This document shows, piece by piece, positions 47,610 to 59,601 of a DNA stretch of 64,000 bases. A program made the position numbers and the translations under genes. The stretch spans positions 29,698,001 through 29,762,000 of the forward strand of contig OX467082.1 in assembly GCA_950106755.1 (NCBI GenBank), in the 5' to 3' direction. The stretch comes from Climacium dendroides (lineage: Eukaryota > Streptophyta > Bryopsida > Hypnales > Climaciaceae). Below the pieces are notes generated by a model, which saw nothing but the letters and a program-made list of their open reading frames with translations, ran no database searches and had not been told where the DNA came from. The first letter of the stretch is position 1. Every line of letters begins with the position of its first letter.

Positions 47610-50600
47610 AGAGCACCAAAATAATCACTAATGACTTTGGAGTCAATGATTCAAAATAGAGCACCTAAATGGGTGGTTTTATCTTAATAGGTTGTGGTTG
47701 GTACACTTCATTTGCAATAAAAGAAAGAAAAGTCACACAACCCATTGTTACCTAGAACATTTGGAAATCATACCATAGAGACACAACCATGTCTTTTGAA
47801 AGTGTGGAACATGTTCAGAAATATAAAATGGACTTGATAATGCTTGAGAGTAGGGAGCCTTATTGGACATAATGCCAAGTTCATAGTTCGATACAAACGT
47901 TTGTATTTGTACTTTTTGCTTTCAGGGTATAGGAAGAGGGTCTGTGTTATGAATTAGAAAACATTTTTGACTATCCAATGGAATGGTGACAAATCTACCT
48001 TGAAAACTAGATTTGGCATTATAGTTGAAGCAACAAGTTTCTATACAAGCCTTGTACGGGAGTTTCTCACCTTTGAAACATTGCAATCAAAGTACTTGAG
48101 CTCACTAGGATAAGACTTCTATTGCTACAAGGTAAAAGCACTATTAGTCAATCATTTAAGAAATTTTGGAGCAAATGGTATGGTGAGGAGCATTGAGATG
48201 ATGGAAATTTCTACCATGTAGAAAAATAGGAAATATGGAAATTCCAAATTATTTAGAGTTTTATTTCCAAAATTAAAATTACTATGAATTTTGGGAGCCT
48301 AAAAGTACTCTTGATCCATAGCCAATGTGTAGAGTCTTCCAATTATGATCATTCAAGAACTACTTTCCTGCTTATTATTTCCTACTTTCATACTCACTAC
48401 TTCAAAATATATGTCATAATCTTATTAGTCTCAACCTTGAAAAGGAAAAAATTAGAAAAAACATCCCAAGTTTGAGTTCTAGCCTAAGGTTAGACCACGA
48501 ATACAACCCCTCAACTACAACAAGGCCCTTGTATTCCTTCATGTATATAAGAAATTGAATTTCAAATTTTTTACAGATTAAATTTTTATTTTTATTTTTA
48601 TTGTAGCAACTGCAAAGGCCACACCTACATATACTAAAATATATTCAAATTCTCATTCTATTGCAAATAAAATCCAATAAAAAAATTTATGTTTAATAAC
48701 TCTACTAAATGCACAATGTCTTGACTCACTCTTACATTCTTATGCAAACAAATGGTCAAATTTTTATTCCTCCAAATTTTCATCCATATTTTGAAAGTAC
48801 AATTGAATTTATTTCTAGTAGATTAAAGAATATTCTATATTTTCTTACACAATGGGTTGTCATTGCAAATGTTGCAATAGTTGAACTACTAGCAATAATT
48901 ATCTTCAAATGTTGTTGAGCCATAAAGTGATGAGGCTCTAGAAGCATATTCTAACATAAAAGTATGTAATATATGCTTTTTCAATGTCTCAATTGCATTT
49001 ATCAATGCTTCAAAGATAAATATATGAGGGAATAGACTCTTTTAAGAGATTTATGTGATTCCATCTTCAAAATTTATAATTAATTCCACAAATGTTTAAA
49101 AAATATGAAATGACTTGTGTTAGATGACAATTCCATTTATCCTCCAAGAATTTTTTTAAAAAGTATTTTAAGAAATTGAACTTTCCAAAATTGCAAATTA
49201 GCTAGTAAGTGTTTAATTTATAAACACCCTACTTTAGTGGTGCTTTAAATGGTCAATAGGGCTTTTTTTTTTACCAGTGTCCCTCCTATTGGCCTCACTA
49301 CAGAGGCAAGTTTTGGGAGGGATGAAGCTAGAGAGGTCAAATTTCTGATAGTATGGTAAAATTTCACCAAAAAAAAACCTAATGGTTAATATAAGTGTTT
49401 CAATATTTTCCTTGTGTTCACATTGTGAATTTTCAACCAAATCAACAAATTCAAGTGAAATATTGCAAGTAGAATTGGAATTATTTTCTATTTTGAGAAT
49501 ATATTGTAACTTTTCAAAAGCAACATTTTTTAGGCTCCTACAATAGATCATAGACTTAGTAGGAATGAACACATTTGGGACTTTGAAGCAAAATAGAATA
49601 ATGCATAAATGGTAGCACCCTTGAATAAACACTTTGATGATCTATTCACTTTCTAAATTGAAGGATTGAAAATTTTATATAAAAGCTTGGTTTGCTAATA
49701 GCCCCCAAATAGGGGTTTGTTTTATGTTATAGTTGTTAAGGTGCTACTACCTTGTTAATCTTTAACTCCTAAATGCCTAAAGGGCCTTCCCAAATCACCT
49801 CCATATTGTTGTTTCTGAAATGAAAGTATAATTTTTTTAAATCATTTAAAAATATCTAATTGTATGGTCTTGTTTACAACTATCAAGTTAGTCTACCTTC
49901 AAATTTTTGGAGATTTTGACCATACGGATTTTGAGATTTCTTCAATCAAAGTTAATTTCTGATAAAACAACAAGGTTTTTTCTCAAGTAGAATGACTTTG
50001 GGGGCCTATACCTCATATTTTCTTCAAAAGAAAGGTTAGCCTTTTATATCAAATGCAATTATGATAGTTACAAATATGCATACCAATTCTTACAAAGATT
50101 GAGTAATAAGAGATTGTTTTCAAAGCCTTGCAATCAAGTGAGATGCATTGGAAAAACAAAATTTTCACTTGACCTTGTCCATTCATAACATTCTCCAACC
50201 AATCATCCCCTTGTCTACCTACCCACTCATGAATTTTTTTCTTCTTAGGATGGCCTATGATTTGCTAAGTTTCATTACCAAGACAATCTATAATGAGCAT
50301 TTTTGGAATGTCTGACTTTGAAAAATCACTCAAGGTAGAAGTTTTGTCCAAATCCTATGTCTATGGAAAGATAACTTGATGAATTATATGAGAGAAATAT
50401 GAAATTTCAAAGAAAAAATTGGGATTATAAAATAGAGAGTCCCTAAAGTAGGATAGTGATCATAAAATAATTGATTGGGCAATTAGGGGTGAAAGGACCT
50501 CTCTAGCCCCTCAAGCATTTAAGCTTGTGAATTATTGAAATTGTTGATGCAATAGTCAAAGGCTCATAACTTGTATGGGCTCATTGCATTCGTTTTTGTG

Positions 50601-52680
50601 TAAGGAATAACATAGGTTGTACTAGAGTGACAAAATTTAAACTCTTAAGATGGTATACGAGAAATTGCATGGCATAGAGGTTTTCTGGTAGTTCAAAAAC
50701 ATTATTCCCTCAAAAGGAACATACATTGATCTTATCAATTAATTAACCATTGCAACAAATCATAAATAAATAAACAAATGAATTGTCCCCCTCCAAAACC
50801 AAAACCAAAACCAAAATGGAAGAAACAATATAATATGGATACAATATATGGGAAACATACAAATATGATCTATGGAATATGGATGTGTTATATGGAATAT
50901 TGGTATTGTATAGCATATTGGTATATATATGGAATATGGAATATGGTTGCTAATTCCATATCAATTCTAACCTAGCATGATTAAAAATATATATAAATTT
51001 AGGAGGAACGAAAAAAATATTTATTCACTTGCTTATTAAGTGAGTGGATAGTGAAGTGAATTCAACTTACTATTCACTCAAAACGAACACTATCCTTGGA
51101 GTAAGAGCAACACTACACAATGCATGTGCATGTGCAAAGTTGGCTATATTTCTTGTACCTTTATCCCTTGAACACCTTCATAATTCTATTGTTGACCTAT
51201 CTAAATTTATATGCCCATGTCCTAAAATCCCTTTTAAAATTCTTTGGGCTACCCTTCCAAGAATCAAATTATTTGAAAATTCAAGACCATCAAAATCAAG
51301 TGCTTAAAAAACAACCAAATGCACTCATTGGAGGTAAAACTACAATGCAAGGCCTCTACTTTTTGCACAAAATTCTAAAGATGAGCATCTATATTCTTTT
51401 CAAATGAAGGATTTTTTGTCATTCATTTACTAATTTTTAGCAACAATGTACTTCTAGGTTTGCATATGCATTATAAATAGTCAATCCAATTGTCACTTCT
51501 ATGTAGAAAAAAGAACTAACTCCAACTTTTTATATGTTGGGTATAAATTAAGGGCCTATTCATGTTGGATCCTACGATAAGACACAAGTAACTCAATGAA
51601 TCACACCAATACTAAATACATCAACTGAAGGCAAACATCCATGTGGAGTGGAATTAGAAAACAAATTTCAAGTTTTTTTTGAATCATAATTGTTTTGACC
51701 AACAACTATAATGTTTACACATGAAAAGGGAGAAACTATATTTTAGGAGTAGCTTTGCCTTGATTTAAAACTAAAAGCAACCCCAAAGTTCAAATCTAAT
51801 GTTAAAATTGGTTTTCCTATATTTATGCCAACAAACTATTCTAATTTTCCCTTACAAATATTGCACACTTCCATGTGGAGTTCGAGAATTTTTTTTGTCT
51901 CATCTGCAAAGTTTGGTCAATTTTAGCACATAGAAGTCCACTTTAAGAAGTAGGCTCTATAATTCAACCTTTATATACATTCTTCCAACACTATTTCAAC
52001 CTATGGGTGCACTTCTTCTACTTAGAGTAGAGGAAATAGCTCATCCTAAGTGAGAAGGTGTTAACCTTGAAATGCTTTTGAGGACACAAAAATGTCCTTT
52101 TGGATGACTTCACCTAAGATTGTAGGAAGAAAAAAAATTCCTTCATCATGGTATTATTAACTTTTCTAAAGAAGAAGATGCTTAATCCATGGATCACCCT
52201 TGTAGTGTATTTTGGCCATTTCTTGCTATTTACTCTTGATGTCAATTTTAGCCAAAAAAATGATATTTTTTGAATTTGAGTCCAAACATTGAAATGAAGC
52301 TTATCAAGTGCAATTTCTACTCCAATTGAAAATTTGAAAAATCATAAACCTTAACATTTTAGAGCAATATGAACTTTGGCCCTATAACCATGGTTTGTTG
52401 GTTTTCTAATTTTAGAGAGGCACGATAATTTTGTTTATACCATGATGTTATGCATTGTAATATACATCAATGGTGATAATTTCAGGTTTTTTTAGTAGAA
52501 TATTTGGTATTTGATACGATTTTTTTTAAAAAAATTCAAAAAAATTCCTAAAAATTTGAAAATTTAATGACTTTTAAAAGACATATGGCTTCATTTATGA
52601 AAAGTAAATATAAAATTTTTCATTCATATCTAGTTGGAAAATGGCAGCAAACAGAGTGATGAACAGTGGCCCTTCCAGTG
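47610..52680. other. AT-rich intergenic region
   Basis: No gene is supported. 49030-49240 resembles the internal part of the TA-flanked MITE family. 49762-50522 starts TTAACTCCTAAATGCC and has internal homology to the TTAA long subfamily, but a degenerate right end. 50790-50815 is a short AAAACC repeat and 50830-50950 a TATGGAATA-rich repeat. Confidence 0.45.
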
Positions 52681-52896
52681 TTAGTTCTACAAGTGTCGAG
52701 TAACGTAGAGCAGCCCCAGCCACACGCAACACCCGGCCCCGCCATCGCCATCGCCATCGCTCTTCACACTCCTCACACTTGCTACTAATCAAACCCTAAG
52801 ATTTCCGCATCAGCCAATTCCTCCTCCGAATTCGAGTTCTCTGCCGCATTCAATTCAATTTGAATTCATTCAGGGACGCCATCTCTGCCATCGGCC
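52681..52896 (+). promoter_or_regulatory. promoter and 5' UTR of the saccharopine-dehydrogenase-like gene
   Basis: Composition changes sharply from AT-rich to GC-rich. (GCCATC)n lies at about 52740-52760, and the telo-box AAACCCTA at about 52792-52799 lies about 100 bp before the ATG. Confidence 0.5.
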
Positions 52897-55800
52897 ATGG
52901 CGGAGGATCTCGTGGACTTCGTCATCCTTGGCGCGTCCGGCTTCACAGGAAAATACGTCCTCCGGGAATTTCTCAAATTCGCCACCTCCTCGCCCCATTC
53001 CGCCCAGCCTCGGAAGATCGCCATCGCCGGCCGCTCCAAGAAGAAGCTGGCCGCGGCTTTGACCTGGGCGTCGCGCGACCTGGCCTCCAGTAGCTCCATT
53101 CCGATCTACGAAGCGGACGTCACGAGCGTGGAATCGCTTGTTAGTCTTTGCAAGAAGACCAAGGTGCTGGTCAGCTGTGTTGGGCCGTATCGGAAGTATG
53201 GACGACCCGTGGTGGAAGCCTGTGTGGAGTCGGGAGTGGATTACCTGGATATCACGGGGGAGCCGGAGTTTATGGAGGAGATGGAGTTTCTGTATCATGA
53301 AAAAGCCCTGGAGAAGGGTGGGTGGAACTATACTACCCATTGTCCTGCCAATTGAACTACACTTGCCATTGTCGTTTGCTGATTTTGTGACAGTGTAATG
53401 CGCTTATTACTGATGAAGGAGGTCTGGCATTTCTTAGGTCTAATACTCATTATCTTTGGTCGAAATACTGCATTATCTTTTGCTGATTTTGTGATAGTAT
53501 AATGCACTTATAGTTGATTGTGTGGTAGAGCTTTGAATTTTTTTATGTGTAACTGCATTATCTTTTGACTGATTTTTGTGGTGATGAAATGCACGTATAG
53601 TTGATGAAATTGATGGAGTTATGGATTTTTAGGTGTTCGGAAGTTCAAGAGAATTACATTTGGTTATTGTCATTCAAAGATTACTCTAGGATTAACTCAA
53701 TTCCAAGTCATTGCCAAAAAATAATGTAGGTCAAAGGCAACTGTCGATAAAGCTGTTGAATCCTAATTCGTTGATAGAAAGACGTTTGGAAGCAATGAAA
53801 TGACTGAATAACTTATGAAATCTTCTTTAAAACGGTCTAAGCAGACCAGAAATCAGAGTTGTGGAGCATGAAATGTAGTGATTTTTGACCAACTAAACAA
53901 ATGTGTCAATAGTCCAGATTTGACAAAATAGTATAGAATTGATTTTGAGCTAAAGAATGTGTTAGCAAGGGAATGTTAGCTATTGTGGCTTTGGTTTTCG
54001 GGGTGGTATGAGATGAGATTCATGATGTCGTGCAGGTTCATTGGTGGTGAGCGCATGTGGCTACGATTCAATCCCAGCGGAGTTTGGGCTCATTCACAAT
54101 ACGCAGCAGTGGGAGTCTCCTTCTGTTCCTAACAGTGTGGACTCGTATCTTGTGCTTGAAACTACTGGCAAAAGCATGAAAGGGAACATAGGAACATGGG
54201 AGTCTATAGTTCTCGGCATTGCTAACGAGACTAATCTTCAGAAATTGCGAAAATCAAGACCCCGTCGCTCGCGCCCTCAGGTAGTTTATTCAATTTCATT
54301 TGTATCTTCTCTGTGATTTGATCGTCTTTGATTGTTTTGAATAGTCACCCATCACCAACACTTTTGAGCCATCTATGACATGTACAGCTGGGCTGCCTTT
54401 TGCGCCTTGAACATATTTAGGATCTCTCGGTATTACTACTGCAGGTGCAGCACCCCTAAAATCTCAAGCTCCTTTCAATGAATGAACTAATTAGGCTGGT
54501 TTTTACCCTTGAACTCTAAAACTCTAATTTCTGGTAGTTCAATTACAATTCGTTTGTAAAATATTGATTTGATTGTCTTTGAATTTTCATAGCTTTTGGA
54601 TACTGAAGTAGCTCACCCTATCACCAACATTTTGAGCCATCTATGGCATTGATAGCTGGGCTGCCTTGCATCTTGAACAGATGTCGATATTACCGCAGGT
54701 GAAGCAGCTTGGAATTCCAAGCCTCTTTTAATGATTGAACTTGAACCTAGTTCTCGGCAACTGCTCGAAGAATACCGAACAGTTGATGTTTTCTTATGTT
54801 CTGGTGATTTGGATTTTCTGAAGGTCTCGTGCTCCATGTGAAACATCGCATGTCAATAGTTTGTGAGAGATGATGAAAATATCACAAATTTGAGAGTCCT
54901 GGTTTACGACTATCATCTTTGCATCCACTGGTTGAGATTGGTGCAATAATTCGTTTTTTTAATCGTGTTGCCTCTTTTTGTTCAATGTTGACTTTATACT
55001 AATCCAAGTAGAAAGGGTGCTTACATGACTCCTGTTTGACATGCTCAAATTATTTGAGATAACAAGGTTTCAATCTATTAGTTCGAGTAGATTGGGCACT
55101 TGTTACCTCAAATGTGTCTTAAATGGCAATGGATTATTTTAAGCCGAACATCTCACCTCATGATGTTGGTTCAAACATTATGCTTGGATCTTCGCAATCT
55201 CAAGTGGCCCTTAGCCATATGAAGCATTGTAACCCCAACCATCGTTTCCTTCTGTTGTAGATTCAAGGAGGTTCATTGAAGAAACCAGGGTTGATTCACT
55301 GGGAGGAAAATGCTGGTGGATGGGCGATTCGACTTCCGTCAGCTGATGCCACGGTAGTACGTCGCACTCACGCCACCATGACTGACAATCCCAATGGGCT
55401 TTCAAAAGCAGGAGAAGATCCCTCCGATGAGAAAGCCTGGACATCGATCAAGCCAGTCCACTATGGATGCTACGTTATCCAGAAGTCAATTGTTGGGATT
55501 ATAGGAATGTTCATCATAGCATTCGTTCTGGCGCTGTTTTCGCAGTTTAAATGGGGTCAGAAGCTATTGATCCAGTACCCGGAGGTTTTCTCTTTGGGTG
55601 TGTTCCATAAGGAGGGTCCCAGTGAAGAGGAGATTGAAGCAGCCTCGTTCAAGATGATTTTTGTGGGCCGAGGATACACTGACTCTGCGCAGGTGACTCT
55701 AGGGAAGAAGCCCAACAAGGAGATCGTCACTAGAGTTTCAGGGCCTGAAATTGGGTATGCGACCACTCCTATCGTGCTCGTCCAAGCGGCTTTGATCATG

Positions 55801-55932
55801 CTGGATGAACGGAGGAGCTTGCCCAGAGGAGGCGTGCTCACACCTGGTGCAGTGTTCGGTGGGACTGATTACTTACAGCGGCTGCAAAAGAACGGGATGA
55901 GTTTTGATGTTCTCAGCACCAAGAAGATCTAG
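52897..55932 (+). CDS. saccharopine-dehydrogenase-like oxidoreductase (SCCPDH family)
   Basis: Exons 52897-53317, 54036-54280 and 55261-55932 join in phase (1, then 0) to 445 residues, the usual family length. The N-terminal Rossmann fold shows GASGFTG at 12-18 and AGRSKKKL. Further blocks are LVSCVGPYRKYG, VVEACVESGVDYLDITGEPEF, LVVSACGYDSIPAEFG and VVRRTHATMTDNP. A single hydrophobic helix (about 303-323, IVGIIGMFIIAFVLAL) precedes YPEVFSLGVFHKEGPSEEE, SFKMIFVGRGY and GPEIGYATTPIVLVQAALIM. It matches plant At5g39410-type proteins, membrane- or lipid-droplet-associated NAD(P)-binding oxidoreductases whose reaction is not established. They lack the lysine-pathway fusion, so saccharopine is probably not the substrate. 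The first ATG is in good context (GCCATGGCG). Confidence 0.95.
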
Positions 55933-58685
55933 GAGAGCCCTGTGGTTGGGAAACAGATTTTTTGACCGAGGATGGATTAGAGGAGGCAGCATGTTAGGAT
56001 TTCTGCGATATCAACTAGAAGACGGTTCTCCTTGAGGAGATGGTACGTGAACGGGATGTTCTGCCTGATCTGCCTGATCCTGTTTCAGCTTCAGAACCGT
56101 TTAGATATATGTTTCTGGCAAGAATTTCAATTGTGGATATGAAGCACGAACTAAACAAGCTCTTTTTATGTAAATATGTCTTTTCTTGATACATCAAGAA
56201 GAATTGTCTACACATGAGATGTCTCATCATGTACCAGCGGTGTCAAATCGCCAGCCATGAGTTGTGAAGATGTCTTTTTAGACTTCCTATCAGTGTGGCT
56301 GAGGCTGAAGGTGGAATCCTCATGGCATTTGTTTATAGCGGTGTAAGAGTGGTGAGAATTGCGTTAATTTTGGAATCTTTGGAAAGCCAGATTTCTGATT
56401 AAGATTCTGCGCTCAAGTTATTGTAACTATCGCTAAGAAGGCGGTTGTTTCGATACTGCCCGGCGGAGAAAACCATGTTTGATATGTGCCACTATTTCTT
56501 CTGACAGCTTGTAGGCCCTAGATATGCACACTCCTTGGCAGCCTACTTAACATTCCGGCATTCTGTTACCCCTTCGCGCCAACCATTATTCCTCCGTTAG
56601 CCCACGCTCGGTAGTATTATGATTACGTGCCTGGCCAACCCACTGTTAACTTAGTGACCGTGTGAATCGTGCAGCCCCAACGTCTGTCAAGTTTGAAGAC
56701 CAGTGTCATACGTCATGACTGACCACTGTGGCTACTCCTGCGTTCCGATCCAGCAGAGGCTCTGTTATTTTGCAACAGAATACATAATGGAATGCATATT
56801 TATGCAGTGCCTGCCACCTGTGTCTCAGTAAATGACTGTTCATCAAGGGTTTGATGCTGATCAGGCCTTCAATCATTTTGGTTTAATGACTTCCAAGTAC
56901 GTTTTCGCACTTTCGCGATGGTAATCAATTATGCGGTTGTTATGTTACTGTGTAGGGTGAGGTCTTTGTGTTGAACGTTTGAATTTGATTAGAAGTGGAG
57001 GTGTACATGCTTGGGTTGTGAGTGGTTCCAGAACCCGTATGATGTTTGTTTCTGTGATTCTCACAGGGAACTAAACTCAACAAGGCCAGTTTCCATTTTT
57101 GTGACTCAGCGGGATTGGAAGGGCAGTTATGAAAGGTACATCTGGCAAGCAAGTCGCCTTCACTTGATGTCGGTGATTGAGTTTACGCAATCCTTGAGCT
57201 AGATTGAAAACCTTTCTGGCCATCAACACTCTATTGCACTCAAACTGTTTTTCACTCATATTAACTTCACTAGAGCCGTCTATTGTCTGGCAGCTACGGG
57301 GTTTGAAACTTTGCGAGGAAAATGGATCGGCTTCAAAATATGTGTTTTAGCAGCTGAGCTGTTTTGTGTACAGAATTACTTATTCTTGTTGCCAGGGATT
57401 TATTGACTGCACGTTGCTATGACAGGCTGATTCAACAAACTAAAACGGGAGGCTGTAACGCAACTGAGCATGGAGGGAGTAACTATGCTGTGCCTCGTTG
57501 TGTTCGTTTTATTCTCGTACTACGCAGGTGCGTGCCTGCTAACTAAATCTGACAGACGTGGGAGTCAGTACAGTCAGTAGGCCACCTTGTGCTCTCTTTA
57601 TATCAAAGCTGCTGCTACTTCGCCCAGCCCAGCTTCCTCGAGTACCTAGTGTTCATGATCTTAAAGTGGCCAACTCGTTTGATCATATTGTGAAAATATA
57701 TTTCAGATGGAGCCAAATTTTATATCACTAGAATCAGTGGAAAACATTGCATGTGTTCGTCTAAAAATAAATAAAATTGGACTAAAAAATAGCCCCCTAA
57801 TGACCTATTCAGAACTGCAAAAATATATGAGGCCCTTTGGTCCTTTAGGTATTATGTTGCATGGGAAGACGGATTGACGTGAAACTGATCGTTTGTCTCA
57901 TTTCATGAATCAACCACCTGGCTCTTAATTTATAATCAGTCCACCCTTCTGCCATAGCGAGCAATTGTAGTACTCGTCTGCTCGAACAAACATCCTGTGA
58001 AATACTTGAATAAGTTCACCGACTTCAGTCAGGCCTAGAGGAGGAATCGTGGCATCGAATGTCCCCTCGAGAACCTTAACAGGCTCTTAAACTTTTTAAG
58101 AATGACTCCATGCTTTGAACCATTGTCAATTTACGTAGCCGAACTAAAGTTGCTAGTATATATGAATGCAGAATTGATCAAATCTAATGATTAGTGTAAG
58201 CGGCTCTGCTCTGATTCATTGTGGCTCCAGATGAATCGCCTAACATGCATGATAGTGTCCTGCAGGTGCAAATTGGCTTCAATCATCATGCTTGGTTCGA
58301 GAACACTGTAGTCTTCTTCACTGCGGTCAACTGAGATACCAGGTCGCAACTGAGGGATGGCAGAAGATGCAGGACATGTTGAGAAAACGGCCTGCACACG
58401 CCATTAAAGAGCACCTGTCGTGCTCTCTGCATGACTTGATGCTCTCCTGTGGGGGCCTTTCATGGAGCCTCCTGCCTCGGCACTCACAATATATAGACTC
58501 CATGGTCCTACTCTTTCCTTCACACCCTTTGAGCTTCTCCATTCAACGTCAGAAGTCAGTTCGATCAGCTCATACAGTCTGGTGTCACGCCTGCCCAAGA
58601 AGAGGATTGCGTAGTTTTCTTCTGAGTTTCGCATTTTTTACGCATACTTCCCCATTTCTCTCTCTTGTTTTAATTTTTTTCTGCA
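55933..58685. other. intergenic DNA; 3' flank of the oxidoreductase gene and promoter of the PDF1-like gene
   Basis: No ORF has coding support. A TATA-like ATATATAG at about 58490-58497 lies about 190 bp before the PDF1-like ATG. 57770-57860 contains a CCTTTAGG phrase reminiscent of TTAA-family ends but without TTAA. Confidence 0.45.
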
Positions 58686-59601
58686 ATGGCGAGAGCAGCG
58701 TATGCCATGTTGGCGTTTGTCACCTTCGCATGCTACGTCCTGGTCGTTTCGGCCACCATGGAAGAGGTATGACTCATCCACAAGCTTGTATTCACTCGCA
58801 TGTATTAAAATTTGGTCATGTTCTATTTCCTACAGTTTATTTTCATGTTTTGAATATTTTATTCTTGTTTTTTGGTCTCACTTTGTGTTGTTACGATCAA
58901 CCTTGCTGGCACCTTTCAAGAACGCTCAAGAAAAGTCCTACACCACACCCGACCCGCCAGCCGAAGCCCCTGATCATGATTGCCCTCCTCCACCACCTCC
59001 TTCATCTCCTGGGTCATGCTCGTAAGTTCCAACTCACATGTCAAGTTGTTCACAAATGTATTGATTCCTCCTTAACTGTAAGCAGGCAATGCCGTTTTAT
59101 CAGAAGCCAGGACTATATGTTATTGGCTAGTTATGCTATCGGTGTAAAGATGCTACGCATCATGTCTAATGTTTTTTCAGATTCTGGTCAAGTATAAACT
59201 CCACTTGCTTGTCATACTACCGGTGTAAAGATGCTTCATGTTTTTGCAGATCCTGGGCTAAGGCCCATCCTTCAACCCTTCCGGATCTCATGTCGTTCTT
59301 CACCCCCATCGTGGATATTTTCTCCAGCGGGGGGAGCTCCGGCATTCAAGCCATCACCAGCATTTTTGGCTCCAAAATCACGCTGCATGAAGGCCTGACC
59401 CAGTCCGGGACAGACGGCTACAGTGCTTTGCTGCGTCAAGGATCCGCTGCTATTTTAAACTCGTACACTGTGCGTGACTTTCCTTACAGGCCCGTCCAAG
59501 TCAAATCTGCCTTCCAAGGTGCTCTGGTGTCCCAGCATGCGGCTTCTGTCATGGCCACCAAATTCGAGAATGCCAACCTCGGCTATGGATCCCGGCATTA
59601 G
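58686..59601 (+). CDS. PROTODERMAL FACTOR 1-like secreted proline-rich protein
   Basis: Exons 58686-58766, 58921-59021 and 59250-59601 join in phase to 177 residues. Residues about 1-23 are a signal peptide (MARAAYAMLAFVTFACYVLV). Exon 2 encodes a Pro-rich segment with CPPPPPPSSPGSC. Exon 3 encodes the conserved C-terminal domain: WAKAHPSTLPDL, TLHEGLTQSGTDGYSALLRQ, GSAAILNSY and FPYRPVQVKSAF, ending in a basic Lys/Asn-rich tail. The domain order (signal, Pro-rich, SHP/AHP motif, DGYSALLRQG) matches PDF1-family extracellular proteins, expressed in the epidermis of flowering plants; this is from memory. A second in-frame acceptor at 59180 would add 23 residues (FWSSINSTC...) before SWAKAHP. 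Biochemical function is unknown in the family. Confidence 0.8.

Noticed and set aside
49762..50522. TTAA copy with both ends
   Set aside because: The left end and interior fit, but the right end (TTAAATGCTTGAGG on the reverse strand) is too degenerate.
58292..59197. 301-codon plus-strand ORF over the PDF1-like gene
   Set aside because: It starts upstream of the real ATG in another frame and crosses two introns. Composition and content are not protein-like.
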